Below, one piece after another: positions 1 to 9,357 of a stretch of DNA of 58,256 nucleotides. Source of the stretch: an uncultured Saprospiraceae bacterium (GTDB lineage Bacteria > Bacteroidota > Bacteroidia > Chitinophagales > Saprospiraceae); assembly GCA_937921825.1 (NCBI GenBank), contig CAKZVK010000048.1, positions 1-58,256 on the forward strand, given 5' to 3'. The notes under the pieces were generated by a model. The model searched no databases, was not told where the DNA came from, and worked only from the letters and a program-made list of their open reading frames with translations. Both the position numbers and the translations under genes were made by a program. Numbering within the stretch: position 1 is the stretch's first letter; each line of letters opens with the position of its first letter.

Positions 1-2996
1 GCCTCATCTGTAACTACTGTTACATCTGGTGCAGGTACATCTTCAAAACATTCTACCGTTACTGGAGAAGGGTTAGAAGCTGTTGGATCTGTAGTATCAT
101 CTACATTTATAGTTTGAGTTACTTCTGTGAAGTTACCTGCACAGTCTGTTACTCTATATGTTCTTGTGATTGTGAAACCGCCATTAGCATAATCATTACA
201 TACTGCAGAGGTCTTACTATCTCCTTCATGTGTTACTGTCAATTCATTTGGTGAATCACAATTATCTGCCTCATCTGTAACTACTGTTACATCTGGTGCA
301 GGTACATCTTCAAAACATTCTACCGTTACTGGAGAAGGGTTGGAAGCTGTTGGATCTGTAGTATCATCTACATTGATCGTCTGAGTCACTTCAATCGAAT
401 TATCAGCACAATCGCTTACTCTATATGTTCTTGTAATAGTGAAACCACCATTTGCATAATCAGAACATAGTGCAGAAGTTTTACTATCGCTAACAAACTC
501 TACTGTCAAATCTGCATTTGAAGTACAGTTATCCGAAAGGCCAGGTACAACAGAAACATCTGGTGCAGGGACATCTTCGAAACATTCTACTGTCACCTCT
601 GAAGGGTTTCCAGCATTAGGGTTAGTCGTATCATCTACATTGATTGCTTGTGTTACTTCAGTAAAGTTACCAGCACAATCTTCTATTCTGTAAGTTCTTG
701 TAAAAGTAAATCCACCATTAGCATAATCATTGCATGTTACTGAAGTCTTACTATCACTAACATGAGTAACTGTAAGCTCATTAGGAGCATCACAATTATC
801 AGCTTCATCTGTTACTATAGCAACATTTGGAGCAGGCACTTCATCAAAGCACTCAACTGTGATAGGTGCAGGGTTACTTGCAGTAGGATTAGTAGTATCA
901 TTTACATTGATTGTTTGAGTTACTTCTGTTGCATTTCCTGCACAATCAGTAATTCTATATGTCCTAGTGAATGTAAATCCACCATTTGCATAATCGCCAC
1001 AAGTAGCAGAAGTCTTACTATCACTGACGTGAGTTACTGTAAGCTCATTTGGAGCATCACAATTATCAGATTCATCAGTCACTACTGCAACATCTGGAGC
1101 AGGTACATCCTCGAAACATTCTACAGTTATCGATGATGGGTTGCTTGCAGAAGGGTCAGTCGTATCTTCAACATTGATCACTTGCTGAACTTCAGTTGAG
1201 TTACCAGCACAATCTGCTATTCTATATGTTCTAGTGATTACAAAACCACCATTTGCATAGTCATTACAAGCTGCAGAAGTCTTACTATCACTGACGTGAG
1301 TTACTGTAAGCTCATTTGGAGCATCACAATTATCAGCTTCATCAGTCACTACTGCAACATCTGGAGCAGGCACATCTTCCCAACACTGAACATTTATCGG
1401 TGATGGATTACTTGCAGTAGGACGAGTTTGATCATCCACACTGATAGCCTGAGTTACTTCAGTAGCATTTCCAGCACAATCCAGAACTCTATACGTCCTA
1501 GTAATGGTAAAACCACCATTAGCGTAATCATTACAACTAGCTGAAGTCTTGTTATCACTTACAAACTCTACAGTGAGTTCGCCATTTGAAGTACAGTTAT
1601 CTGAAAGACCAGGAACTACAGACACATCTGGAGATATTACATCTTCAAAGCATTCGACTGCAATAGGAGATGGATTTCCAGCTTGTGGTGCAGTAGTATC
1701 GTCAACATTAATTGTCTGTGTAACATCAGTTGTATTACCAGCACAATCTTCTATTCTATATGTTCTTGTAATGGTGAATCCACCATTTGCATAATCAGAA
1801 CAAGTAGGATTAGGATTACTGTCTCCTACATGCGTTACTGTTAATTGATTAGGTGAATCGCAATTATCTGATTCATCTGTTACAACTGCAATATTCGGTG
1901 CAGGCACCTCATCGTAACACTGTGCCGAAATAGGTGCTGGGTTACTTGCAGTTGGATTTGTTGTATCATTTACATTAATAGTTTGAGTCACTGTAGTAGA
2001 GTTACCTGCACAGTCCTCGATTCTATATGTTCGTGTAAAGCTAAAGCCACCATTTGCATAATCTGCACAGGTAGCTGAAGTCTTACTATCACTAACATGT
2101 GTCACAGTAAGTTGACCAGCAGAAACACAATTATCTGCTTCACCAGCGACTACTGACACATCTGGACCTGGCACATCTTCCCAACATTCAACATTGATAG
2201 GTGAAGGGTTGGAAGCTGTTGGATCTGTAGTATCATCTACATTTATCGTCTGCTCAACATCTGTACTGTTACCAGCGCAGTCTGTAATTCTATATTTTCT
2301 TGTAAAAGAAAACCCACCATTGGCATAATCTGCACAAGAGACTGTTGTTTTACTATCACTTACATGAGTAACTGAAATATCCCCATTTGAAGTACAGTTA
2401 TCTGATTCATCAGTAACTACACTAGCATCTGGAGCAGGAACATCATCCCAACATTGTACAGTTATCGGTAACGGATTACTTGCCGTAGGATTTGTTGTAT
2501 CATTTATTGTGAATGACTGTGTAACATCTTTAGTATTTCCTGCACAATCTTTAACTCTATATGTCCTTACGACGGTGAAACCTCCTCCTGCATAATCATT
2601 ACAACTTGCAGAAGTCTTGTTGTCATTTAGATGCGTTACAGTAGGTGTGCCTTCACAGTTATCTGCTTCATCAGTAACTACTGCAGGATTAGGAGCAGGA
2701 ATATCATCAAAGCACTGGAAGCTGTTCCCTGCTGGATTACTAGCAGTAGGTGCCATGTTATCAGAAACATGAAACTTCTGTGTCTTATGAGTTTGATTAC
2801 CACATTCATCTGTAAGTCTGTATGTACGAGTTACCGTAACTTCAGCACCATCACAATTTACACTAGAAGGATTATCTCCTACATGTGTAACTGTTATTTT
2901 CTTATTACTACAATTATCATGTTCGCCAGTTACAACTGAGATGTCTGCAGCTGGAATATCAGAATAACAAGTCACATTAACATCTGGGAGATTATT
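1..2996 (-). repeat. Tandem 267-bp (89-residue) coding repeats
   Basis: A conserved AAACATTC-like anchor recurs at 46, 313, 580, 847, 1114, 1381, 1648, 1915, 2182 and 2449, exactly 267 bp apart each time. Two divergent copies follow at 2710 and 2965 (spacing 261 and 255). The outermost copies (1-110 and 268-377) are nearly identical at DNA level, whereas copies nearest the N-terminus are shorter and more diverged. Each unit codes for four conserved cysteines. Confidence 0.9.
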
Positions 2997-4481
2997 TGCT
3001 GTAGGTCCTTCATTGTCTACAGAAATAGTTATCACATTAGTACATTTCCATTCTGTACATGGATATACCCTAGAGCATCTTCTGTATTCTTTGGTTTGAC
3101 TAAGTGTACCTGGATTATAGGTTAAGGGCACATCTGGAGTACCAAGACTTTGATCATCATTTACATATCCAGGAATACTTTGCCAGCTTCCACCCGGTGA
3201 TCTACTTTCCCATTTAGATTGTAGATGATTATCCGCTTCAGAATTATTACCTGAAGGAGCTGTTGCGGTTATACTGCTTGCAGTACTTCCTGGGCATATA
3301 CACTGATCTGAAGATAGAGTACCTCCATTAGTATAATTGTGATTTATATGTATATCCGTGCTTTCTGTGTATTTCCACGTTCCACAAGGTTCACATTTAA
3401 CGCCGAGACGTATCCAATTTGAAACAGTAGTCCATCCTGGATTCCAGGTAGAACTCGTTGCTCCTGTAATATCTACCCACTGCCAATTATTAGCAGCATT
3501 CTTCTCTTGCCACTGATAGACAACTGTTCCTCCATTGCAACCACTAGGTGCTGGTGAGCTGGACATTGCCGGTGGATCGAATGCTCCACAATTTATAGAG
3601 TATCCAGTTATTCCACCAGGATTAAAACTGGTAGCATCACAAGGGTCATTACAACATCCTCCATAAACACTAATATTATCTAAATCCCAAACATTATACT
3701 GGGCCTTATTACCTATCAATGAATAAGAAACAAGCTCAAAATCAAATGTAGTAGTTGTAGTAACCTTAAAGTCTGGATCGCTAGAGAAATCAAAGACTTC
3801 CTTTGTCCAACCAGTAGTAGTATTATTACCACTAGATTCATAGATCACTACACCATTCTTCTTTACTCTTACACCATACTTCAATGGCCTATTATTTGGA
3901 CCTTGATACTCAGCAGGAAAGAAACTACTTTCCCACTCTACATGTTCTGGTGACATTTCAAAAAACTCTAGCTTCGAGAGATTTCCTGCGTCTTGAGGAT
4001 TAACTGTTACGCTAAATCTTACGGCTTTGTCATCGTAAGATACAGTACTACCAGTGTTGGCAGAAATGCAAATACCATAACCGATGCCGCCGACTCCCTT
4101 CACACAACTGTGAAAGTTGACACTTGGGTTATCCCTACTTACTATGGAGCCGCTTACATTTGTACAGCCTCCATTTGAGTTCACATGTGGTGTAAACTCA
4201 TGGTACGAAAAAGCATCATCATAGTTCTTACAAGCATCCAAGTTCCAACTAATCAACTTAGTATTTTGGATTGGATCACAAGAAACAGAAGCTAAATTTT
4301 CTTCAGCATCTGATAGATTCTCTGTGTAATTACTTGAATAATGCTTTTCCCAATCATTGGCCTCCACAGCAGAAGCACTACCCTCCTGGGTAAATGATAA
4401 TGCGCTGAAAAACAGACATAGCAATAATGCTTGCTTCTGCTCCCATGATTTGAATAAGTAAAACATTTTGTTCATTCTCAT
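1..4481 (-). CDS. Giant secreted adhesin with tandem HYR-like repeats (partial, C-terminus beyond window)
   Basis: The reading frame is open from an ATG at 4481 to the left edge, giving about 1493 visible codons and no stop. ATGs at 4475 and 4466 are alternatives. The N-terminus has a hydrophobic export signal (core LLLCLFFSALSF). Residues about 40-280 form a Cys-containing region ending near WDLDNISVYGG, which resembles the jelly-roll or lectin-like domains of secreted Bacteroidota proteins. Residues about 280-480 look like PKD/Ig-like modules with YQWQ and W-D-I-T motifs. From about residue 495 on, the protein is a regular array of roughly 89-residue HYR-like repeats with PAPD, TDEADNC, YANGGF, TYR, DCAGN and DDTTDPTASNP signatures. 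Such proteins are usually T9SS-exported surface adhesins; the sorting domain that would prove this is outside the window. The family call is firm, the ligand unknown. Confidence 0.85.
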   Translation of the reverse strand, partial: MRMNKMFYLFKSWEQKQALLLCLFFSALSFTQEGSASAVEANDWEKHYSSNYTENLSDAEENLASVSCDPIQNTKLISWNLDACKNYDDAFSYHEFTPHVNSNGGCTNVSGSIVSRDNPSVNFHSCVKGVGGIGYGICISANTGSTVSYDDKAVRFSVTVNPQDAGNLSKLEFFEMSPEHVEWESSFFPAEYQGPNNRPLKYGVRVKKNGVVIYESSGNNTTTGWTKEVFDFSSDPDFKVTTTTTFDFELVSYSLIGNKAQYNVWDLDNISVYGGCCNDPCDATSFNPGGITGYSINCGAFDPPAMSSSPAPSGCNGGTVVYQWQEKNAANNWQWVDITGATSSTWNPGWTTVSNWIRLGVKCEPCGTWKYTESTDIHINHNYTNGGTLSSDQCICPGSTASSITATAPSGNNSEADNHLQSKWESRSPGGSWQSIPGYVNDDQSLGTPDVPLTYNPGTLSQTKEYRRCSRVYPCTEWKCTNVITISVDNEGPTANNLPDVNVTCYSDIPAADISVVTGEHDNCSNKKITVTHVGDNPSSVNCDGAEVTVTRTYRLTDECGNQTHKTQKFHVSDNMAPTASNPAGNSFQCFDDIPAPNPAVVTDEADNCEGTPTVTHLNDNKTSASCNDYAGGGFTVVRTYRVKDCAGNTKDVTQSFTINDTTNPTASNPLPITVQCWDDVPAPDASVVTDESDNCTSNGDISVTHVSDSKTTVSCADYANGGFSFTRKYRITDCAGNSTDVEQTINVDDTTDPTASNPSPINVECWEDVPGPDVSVVAGEADNCVSAGQLTVTHVSDSKTSATCADYANGGFSFTRTYRIEDCAGNSTTVTQTINVNDTTNPTASNPAPISAQCYDEVPAPNIAVVTDESDNCDSPNQLTVTHVGDSNPNPTCSDYANGGFTITRTYRIEDCAGNTTDVTQTINVDDTTAPQAGNPSPIAVECFEDVISPDVSVVPGLSDNCTSNGELTVEFVSDNKTSASCNDYANGGFTITRTYRVLDCAGNATEVTQAISVDDQTRPTASNPSPINVQCWEDVPAPDVAVVTDEADNCDAPNELTVTHVSDSKTSAACNDYANGGFVITRTYRIADCAGNSTEVQQVINVEDTTDPSASNPSSITVECFEDVPAPDVAVVTDESDNCDAPNELTVTHVSDSKTSATCGDYANGGFTFTRTYRITDCAGNATEVTQTINVNDTTNPTASNPAPITVECFDEVPAPNVAIVTDEADNCDAPNELTVTHVSDSKTSVTCNDYANGGFTFTRTYRIEDCAGNFTEVTQAINVDDTTNPNAGNPSEVTVECFEDVPAPDVSVVPGLSDNCTSNADLTVEFVSDSKTSALCSDYANGGFTITRTYRVSDCADNSIEVTQTINVDDTTDPTASNPSPVTVECFEDVPAPDVTVVTDEADNCDSPNELTVTHEGDSKTSAVCNDYANGGFTITRTYRVTDCAGNFTEVTQTINVDDTTDPTASNPSPVTVECFEDVPAPDVTVVTDE

Positions 4482-4541
4482 AAAATTTTCTCAGTATTAG
4501 GTTTAAATAAAATTAGGTTTCTCTTTATAAATAAAACAAGA

Positions 4542-4919
4542 CTAGACCCAAGCACAACTGGTGCACTGGATCCTTTCTATTTCTTTTTTCATTTCTATTT
4601 TTGTACTCTTGTCATCTGCTAGCACATATTTTTCATATTCTCCACTTTTCACTTCCACGTCTACATCAAACAGGTAATTACCAAAAATGATATCTATGTT
4701 ATACAATACACGTGATACGTCTTCTTTTGTATGAGTTTGGATACTTAGGTGATGAGTAGCACCTTTATTAGCTCTGCTAAACGATTCTATCGTTTGGAAT
4801 TGACAATTGATTGGGGAGGTCTCGCCTTTTTCAAGAAGCGTTTTGCTGGAGTTGCTTGCCCCAGCAGTAAATACGCTACAATTAGCGATTAAGAAAATTA
4901 AGAGGTGTCTTATAGTCAT
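4542..4919 (-). CDS. Small secreted protein of unknown function
   Basis: This 125-residue protein has an N-terminal export signal (RHLLIFLIANCSVFTAGAS) and is otherwise polar. I recognise no family. It holds two cysteines close to its C-terminus (IQCTSCAWV) and one near residue 39, so disulfide bonding or metal binding is possible but unproven. It lies 60 bp upstream of the giant adhesin gene on the same strand and may be co-transcribed with it, which would suggest a role in the same surface structure. The ATG start gives a complete signal sequence. Confidence 0.6.
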   Translation of the reverse strand: MTIRHLLIFLIANCSVFTAGASNSSKTLLEKGETSPINCQFQTIESFSRANKGATHHLSIQTHTKEDVSRVLYNIDIIFGNYLFDVDVEVKSGEYEKYVLADDKSTKIEMKKEIERIQCTSCAWV

Positions 4920-5027
4920 CTAATATTTTTCTCCTTTTGGAGAGATATTGTTTACTTAATAATGACATCCATTCTTTTGCTTTACCCTAGACTTAGTAAT
5001 TCAAATTGACAGCTACTAGGCAAAATC

Positions 5028-5159
5028 ATGAGTCACATTCCTTTAAATGGAACCTACTTTACATTAATAGGTCTACTAGAATTAGCTTTCTACAGTCTAA
5101 CCGTTTGGCAATATGCAAATGGATATACATGGAAATTTATACTTATAGGACAAACATGA
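5028..5159 (+). CDS. Possible 43-residue membrane peptide
   Basis: A short ATG-to-TGA frame encodes a peptide with one hydrophobic stretch (TYFTLIGLLELAFYSLTVW) that could span a membrane. There is no recognisable ribosome binding site or promoter and no family match that I know of, and short frames of this kind arise by chance in AT-rich intergenic DNA. It is listed only because it has a membrane-like composition in an otherwise empty interval. Confidence 0.15.
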   Translation: MSHIPLNGTYFTLIGLLELAFYSLTVWQYANGYTWKFILIGQT

Positions 5160-5334
5160 ATAAGAGAGGCCCTTACAGAAATCAGGGTAGAATATATATA
5201 TGATAATATTAATATGTCTAAAGCCGCGCACAGCCTAGAATCTTGGAGCTAGTTTTAACATTTCTACTACCCATATAAAGGGAGGTTTAAGGTTTCTCAG
5301 ATAAAAAGCAACACTTTATACACTTCTATATAGA

Positions 5335-5371
5335 CAAAAAAGAAGGCCCAGAAGAGGTGACTCTCTGGGCC
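5335..5371 (-). terminator. Rho-independent terminator of the haloperoxidase gene
   Basis: On the minus strand a perfect GGCCCAGA/TCTGGGCC stem, extended by GAG/CTC around a short loop, is followed by TTCTTTTTTG. It sits about 60 bp past the stop codon of the minus-strand haloperoxidase gene. Confidence 0.85.
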
Positions 5372-5430
5372 TAGATGGAATAGTCTTGACTTTAAATGCA
5401 ATTACATGCAGCTATATGGGATCTGAATGC

Positions 5431-7677
5431 TTAATCCAATAATATGATGGACCTAAGGGCCTTTGCTCCATTGGAAAGAGTTGCTCTGATATTGTAAATA
5501 CCGCCCTGAAGCTCATACTCCGTCAAATCAATGCTTAGTTCATTTTGACTAGAAGACTGAGATACTGACACCAATCTCTTACCTGTAATATCAATTATCT
5601 CTAGGTCGCTAATTGTAAACTGTTCGTCACATTTTACACGTAAGTTTCCTTTTATATTGACAGGATTTGGAAATATCGAGAGATTATATGTCGCACTTTG
5701 CAGCTCCTCATTAGAAGATATGGGATCTCCAAACAATGAATCTGCAAGGTCAAAAGCGTCATTTCCCACTTGTATACCTATTTTTCTTCCAGGGATATCA
5801 TCTATAGGAGGATGTATCCCACCCCATATTCTAGATAGAGAAGACTGATTAGCAGCATCACGATAAGTTGCCCATTGCAGTACCAGGTCTTCGGTAGGGC
5901 CTGGCTGAGTCTCTAAATAAATGTCTGCTGGGATTTCGTAGGTACCTAGTCCTCCAGGGAAGAATGCATCGCCAGTAAATTCTGTTAGCACTTCTGCAGC
6001 TGCTCTAGAAAAAGTAGAATGACCAGATACATATCCAGCAAACGGTGGTGTAATAAAATTAATGGGTTGATACGGTCTCCAAGTGGAGGTACTCGAAAAG
6101 AATCGCTGATCCTCAAAGACATTCTGTAGATCCTTTATATGGCCATAATTCGAATTATCAAAGTTCAGAAGAATGTCATTATCGAGGATCTGCTCAATAG
6201 AACCAGGCACTAGAGGCATACCTGCTATATCATAATTTGGAGCTAATGAGTCAGACGATTGCCCTCTATGGACAAGATATCTAATAGCAGAGATAGGTCT
6301 GATATAATCATAATAGCCTTTTATACTCCATGCTGAGATCGCTGCATCATGCATCGCACCAGATAAAGCAAAATATGACTTTACATCCCATTCTAGGTCA
6401 GATAATAAAGGCCCTTGTCCCTTATATTTCTTGATGAGCTCAGGTCTATCCGAGACGCTATTGAGTATCGTGAACCAATGTCCTGGAGGTGTCTCAGACT
6501 CTGGACCATCAGCCCACCACTCAGCGATGACTCTGGTGTAATCCCCTCTCTGCACCATCTGCGGCTCGTACGGCTCTCCAGTTACAGGATTTACATCATA
6601 GCCTCTACTTGCATCTCCACCCTCTTGGAACTTATAAAACTCTTTATATTCCTGAATAGTCTCAGGTAACTTTTCAATATTCCCTAGTGAAGCTGGAGAA
6701 ATATCATAAAAGACTGAGTCTAGTAAGGTATGAGTCTTCCAATGAGCAACTAATGAAAAACCCCATTTATACTCCTCTGATGAAACTGTATTCTCAAGCG
6801 TATCTAGATAATATGGAGGTCCAGGATCATGATACACTATATACTCATCACCTTCTTTTTCAAACAGCTGCTTATCCTCATCAGATAAGGCAAACGGTGT
6901 AACCCTACCCCACTCTGGACTTAGAAATGGAAGGGACCCTCCAGGGATCAAGTTTCCAGCCTGATCTACCAACCCAGGTATATTCAATTGCTGCCATCTA
7001 TTTGGATCATTTAAGAGTTCGTTTCCAGAAGGAAAAATACTGGATGCAAATGGTCTAAATGGATTCAATTGTGGGTTAGAAGGCTCATAAAACGTATTAC
7101 TATACTGGTCAGATTCATTTGCCCCATCTTGAAACCCGTACTCAATAAGTTTCTCAGCAATGTAGTTACCAAGAGCGGCAGGATTGCCATTGAGATAATT
7201 ACTATCCGTATAGTCTCTATCATAATTAAATGCAGAAAACAATAAGTCAATATCATGAAATATTTCGCCTCTTCCTGGTGCTTCACTGAATCTATGCTGA
7301 ATCAATCTATAGACCGCATAACTTATGGCTGTACGTCTGGCAGCTTCTACATCTTCTACTGGTGGAACACCTTCAAAATCACAAGTAAAGCCTCCTACAG
7401 TCTTACCTAGGAAGTAAGGCTCATTTTCACTATCATAGACTGCGAATGCATCATACATAGCTATCGAAGTATGATGTAAGTTTCTAGCATGTACTGTGGG
7501 TCTTGCAAAATCATTTCTAATGGCATTGAGTACCAATTCATTCCATATTCTCGCAACACTAAACTGCTGAGCCTGAAGAGATTGCGAGGAAATAGCTAAG
7601 ATTAACAAACAGAATATTAATGTTCTTGAAAATCGAACACCTTGACTCAAACAACTGCTTATCAGTAAATTACACAT
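5431..7677 (-). CDS. Vanadium-dependent haloperoxidase / PAP2-superfamily protein with T9SS sorting domain
   Basis: The 748-residue protein starts with an export signal ending in SLQAQQ near residue 38. The C-terminal half of the enzyme domain carries PAP2/vanadium-haloperoxidase motifs: GAMHDAAISAW near 442, the SGHS motif with His553, and SRIWGGIHPPIDD with Arg616 and His622, matching the vanadate- or phosphate-binding residues of the family. Residues about 668-748 form a T9SS C-terminal sorting domain (SIFPNPVN, then DITGKRL and GGIYNIRATL), so the mature protein should be secreted or cell-surface bound. Homologues oxidise halides with peroxide or act as acid phosphatases, and the sequence does not settle which. 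Transcription appears monocistronic, ending at 5335-5371. Confidence 0.88.
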   Translation of the reverse strand: MCNLLISSCLSQGVRFSRTLIFCLLILAISSQSLQAQQFSVARIWNELVLNAIRNDFARPTVHARNLHHTSIAMYDAFAVYDSENEPYFLGKTVGGFTCDFEGVPPVEDVEAARRTAISYAVYRLIQHRFSEAPGRGEIFHDIDLLFSAFNYDRDYTDSNYLNGNPAALGNYIAEKLIEYGFQDGANESDQYSNTFYEPSNPQLNPFRPFASSIFPSGNELLNDPNRWQQLNIPGLVDQAGNLIPGGSLPFLSPEWGRVTPFALSDEDKQLFEKEGDEYIVYHDPGPPYYLDTLENTVSSEEYKWGFSLVAHWKTHTLLDSVFYDISPASLGNIEKLPETIQEYKEFYKFQEGGDASRGYDVNPVTGEPYEPQMVQRGDYTRVIAEWWADGPESETPPGHWFTILNSVSDRPELIKKYKGQGPLLSDLEWDVKSYFALSGAMHDAAISAWSIKGYYDYIRPISAIRYLVHRGQSSDSLAPNYDIAGMPLVPGSIEQILDNDILLNFDNSNYGHIKDLQNVFEDQRFFSSTSTWRPYQPINFITPPFAGYVSGHSTFSRAAAEVLTEFTGDAFFPGGLGTYEIPADIYLETQPGPTEDLVLQWATYRDAANQSSLSRIWGGIHPPIDDIPGRKIGIQVGNDAFDLADSLFGDPISSNEELQSATYNLSIFPNPVNIKGNLRVKCDEQFTISDLEIIDITGKRLVSVSQSSSQNELSIDLTEYELQGGIYNIRATLSNGAKALRSIILLD

Positions 7678-7782
7678 ATAAAATATTTTTAATACAAACT
7701 ATTGCACAAGAAATTAATCAGCTTTCCAATCAAATATAGGGTATGTCTTTATATATTAGATTAAATTATCATATAATTCATT

Positions 7783-8175
7783 ATGAAAAGAACTGTAGTC
7801 ATAGGCGCCTCTCCCAATCCAGAAAGATATTCTTACAAAGCAGTACTAGAACTAGATAAGCATGGATATGAAGTATTTCCAGTAGGTATCAGAGAAGGAA
7901 AAATTGGTCAAATTGATATCATAACTGACCAACCAAAAATAGCATCCGTAGACACTGTAACCCTATATGTAGGCCCTGACAAGCAACCTCTTCTATATGA
8001 TTACATAATAAATCTAAAGCCCAAAAGAATTATATTCAATCCGGGTGCAGAAAATCCTGAATTAGCCAAGTTAGCAAATGAAAATGGCATCATCGTAGAG
8101 CATGCCTGCACCTTAGTACTACTGAGAACTAAGCAGTATGATCAACCCAACAATTTTACAAGCCACGTCTCTTAA
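7783..8175 (+). CDS. CoA-binding domain protein (YccU type)
   Basis: This 130-residue single-domain Rossmann protein opens with VVIGASPNPERYSY, the nucleotide-binding loop of the CoA_binding_2 family. It continues with a GYEVFPVG strand and a RIIFNPGAENPEL segment typical of that family, and ends with EHACTLVLLRT. Members bind CoA in vitro and resemble the N-terminal domain of acetyl-CoA synthetase (ADP-forming) and succinyl-CoA ligase alpha subunits, but their physiological role is not established. The protein is probably cytosolic. Its last 20 bp overlap the end of the convergent proline dehydrogenase gene. Confidence 0.85.
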   Translation: MKRTVVIGASPNPERYSYKAVLELDKHGYEVFPVGIREGKIGQIDIITDQPKIASVDTVTLYVGPDKQPLLYDYIINLKPKRIIFNPGAENPELAKLANENGIIVEHACTLVLLRTKQYDQPNNFTSHVS

Positions 8176-9343
8176 TCTCTTTAGTGATAAAGCGTAACTC
8201 TCTACTCATATCCGTCGTTACTGCAGTGTTTTCTTGTGCTCTTCTTATAAGATAAGGCACGACTTCTCTGAGAGGTCCATATGGCACATATTTAGCCACG
8301 TTATATCCTGCTTTTGCAAGATTAAAAGTAAGATTATCCGACATACCGTACAACTGACAGAAATTGAGATGAGGATGTTTTACATCTATCTTACTCTTCT
8401 CTATTATATGAGCCTGAAGTTGGTTACTCTTGGTGTTATGTGAGGCACAGACAGAGGCTATTTTTTCATAGTGCTCTATACAGAAAGTCAGTGCCTTATT
8501 ATAGTCGATATCAGTCTCTTCTTTACTCTCTTGTATGATGCTGCTGACACCTAACTCTGAGGCTCTGTCTCTTTCTTTTTCCATGTATGCGCCTCTTACT
8601 AATTTCGCGCCTAAGAGGTAGCCATTAGCTTCAGCTTTTTCGAATGAAGCTTTCAAAAAATCCAACTTATCTTTTCGATAGAGCTGGAAGGTATTCCAGA
8701 CTGTGACAGCCTTTTGATTATAGGCCCGCATCATCTCATCTACAAGCTGATCTATTGTATCTTGCATCCAACTCTCCTCTGCGTCAACCATTATTCCTAC
8801 ATTTAGATCATAGGCCTTCTTACAGAGTGCATCTAATCTTCTTATAAGTTGTTTCTTTTCATGCTCCTCTGCTTCTGTCAGCAGCGTATCAGTCTGCATT
8901 TTGATTAGCAATTCGTTAGGGGCTAGAGAAGTCAGTTTAGTAGTTATAATAGGCACAGAATTATTTGCTGCAGCCAGTTCTATTGCCTTTGTTAGCTCAT
9001 CTACGACAGCATCTAGCTCATCTTGCCCTGACTTGGACTCAGCACCATAATCCAGAATGGTTAATGCATTGTAATTAAAAAGCTGATCGATGACCTTCTG
9101 AGTATCCATAATCGTCTCCCCACCCACGAATTGCTTAAAGATGGTTTCCTTGACCATTGTGCTTACAAAGGGGAAGTGATACTTCAGCAATGTAGGGGTC
9201 AGTTTAGAACCTAGATTGACTAAAGTACTATTATTCATTACTTTGAATAGCCACTTGAGCCTTTTTAATTCCTTATTGGATTTGTAACTGAATGCTATCT
9301 CAGTATTGTCAAAATCCAAATATTCGAAAGCAGAATTTGCCAT
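8156..9343 (-). CDS. Proline dehydrogenase (monofunctional, FAD-dependent)
   Basis: This 395-residue protein matches the proline dehydrogenase TIM barrel. It has AAANNSVPIITTKLTSLAP, the MVDAEESWMQ segment, the KLVRGAYMEKER substrate/FAD signature and the C-terminal NVAKYVPYGPLREVVPYLIRR helix with the paired arginines that contact proline. It oxidises proline to pyrroline-5-carboxylate. No P5C dehydrogenase domain is fused and none is adjacent, so the second enzyme must be elsewhere. It is the last gene of a minus-strand operon, 14 bp after aroE, and overlaps the convergent gene at its stop. Proline catabolism is unrelated to the polysaccharide genes upstream; the grouping looks like a housekeeping operon rather than a pathway. 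Confidence 0.9.
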   Translation of the reverse strand: MANSAFEYLDFDNTEIAFSYKSNKELKRLKWLFKVMNNSTLVNLGSKLTPTLLKYHFPFVSTMVKETIFKQFVGGETIMDTQKVIDQLFNYNALTILDYGAESKSGQDELDAVVDELTKAIELAAANNSVPIITTKLTSLAPNELLIKMQTDTLLTEAEEHEKKQLIRRLDALCKKAYDLNVGIMVDAEESWMQDTIDQLVDEMMRAYNQKAVTVWNTFQLYRKDKLDFLKASFEKAEANGYLLGAKLVRGAYMEKERDRASELGVSSIIQESKEETDIDYNKALTFCIEHYEKIASVCASHNTKSNQLQAHIIEKSKIDVKHPHLNFCQLYGMSDNLTFNLAKAGYNVAKYVPYGPLREVVPYLIRRAQENTAVTTDMSRELRFITKEIKRRGL

Positions 9344-9357
9344 TAAATTTTATTCGT

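Larger units (their letters stand above)
4920..5430. other. Intergenic stretch without a convincing gene
   Basis: This AT-rich region lies between the small secreted protein and the haloperoxidase, both on the minus strand. It holds the haloperoxidase terminator (5335-5371) and one very small possible plus-strand reading frame (5028-5159). No RNA gene or repeat was recognised. The promoter for the minus-strand genes at 4919 and below should lie in its left part, but no clear TAnnTTTG element was identified. Confidence 0.5.

Noticed and set aside
762-2939. Several plus-strand frames of 80-125 residues across the left-end repeats
   Set aside because: They lie antisense to the repeat array of the giant adhesin, recur with the 267-bp period and contain no family motif.
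1-4481. CRISPR-like array at the left end because of regular spacing
   Set aside because: The 267-bp period is coding, in frame throughout, and has no short repeat-spacer structure.
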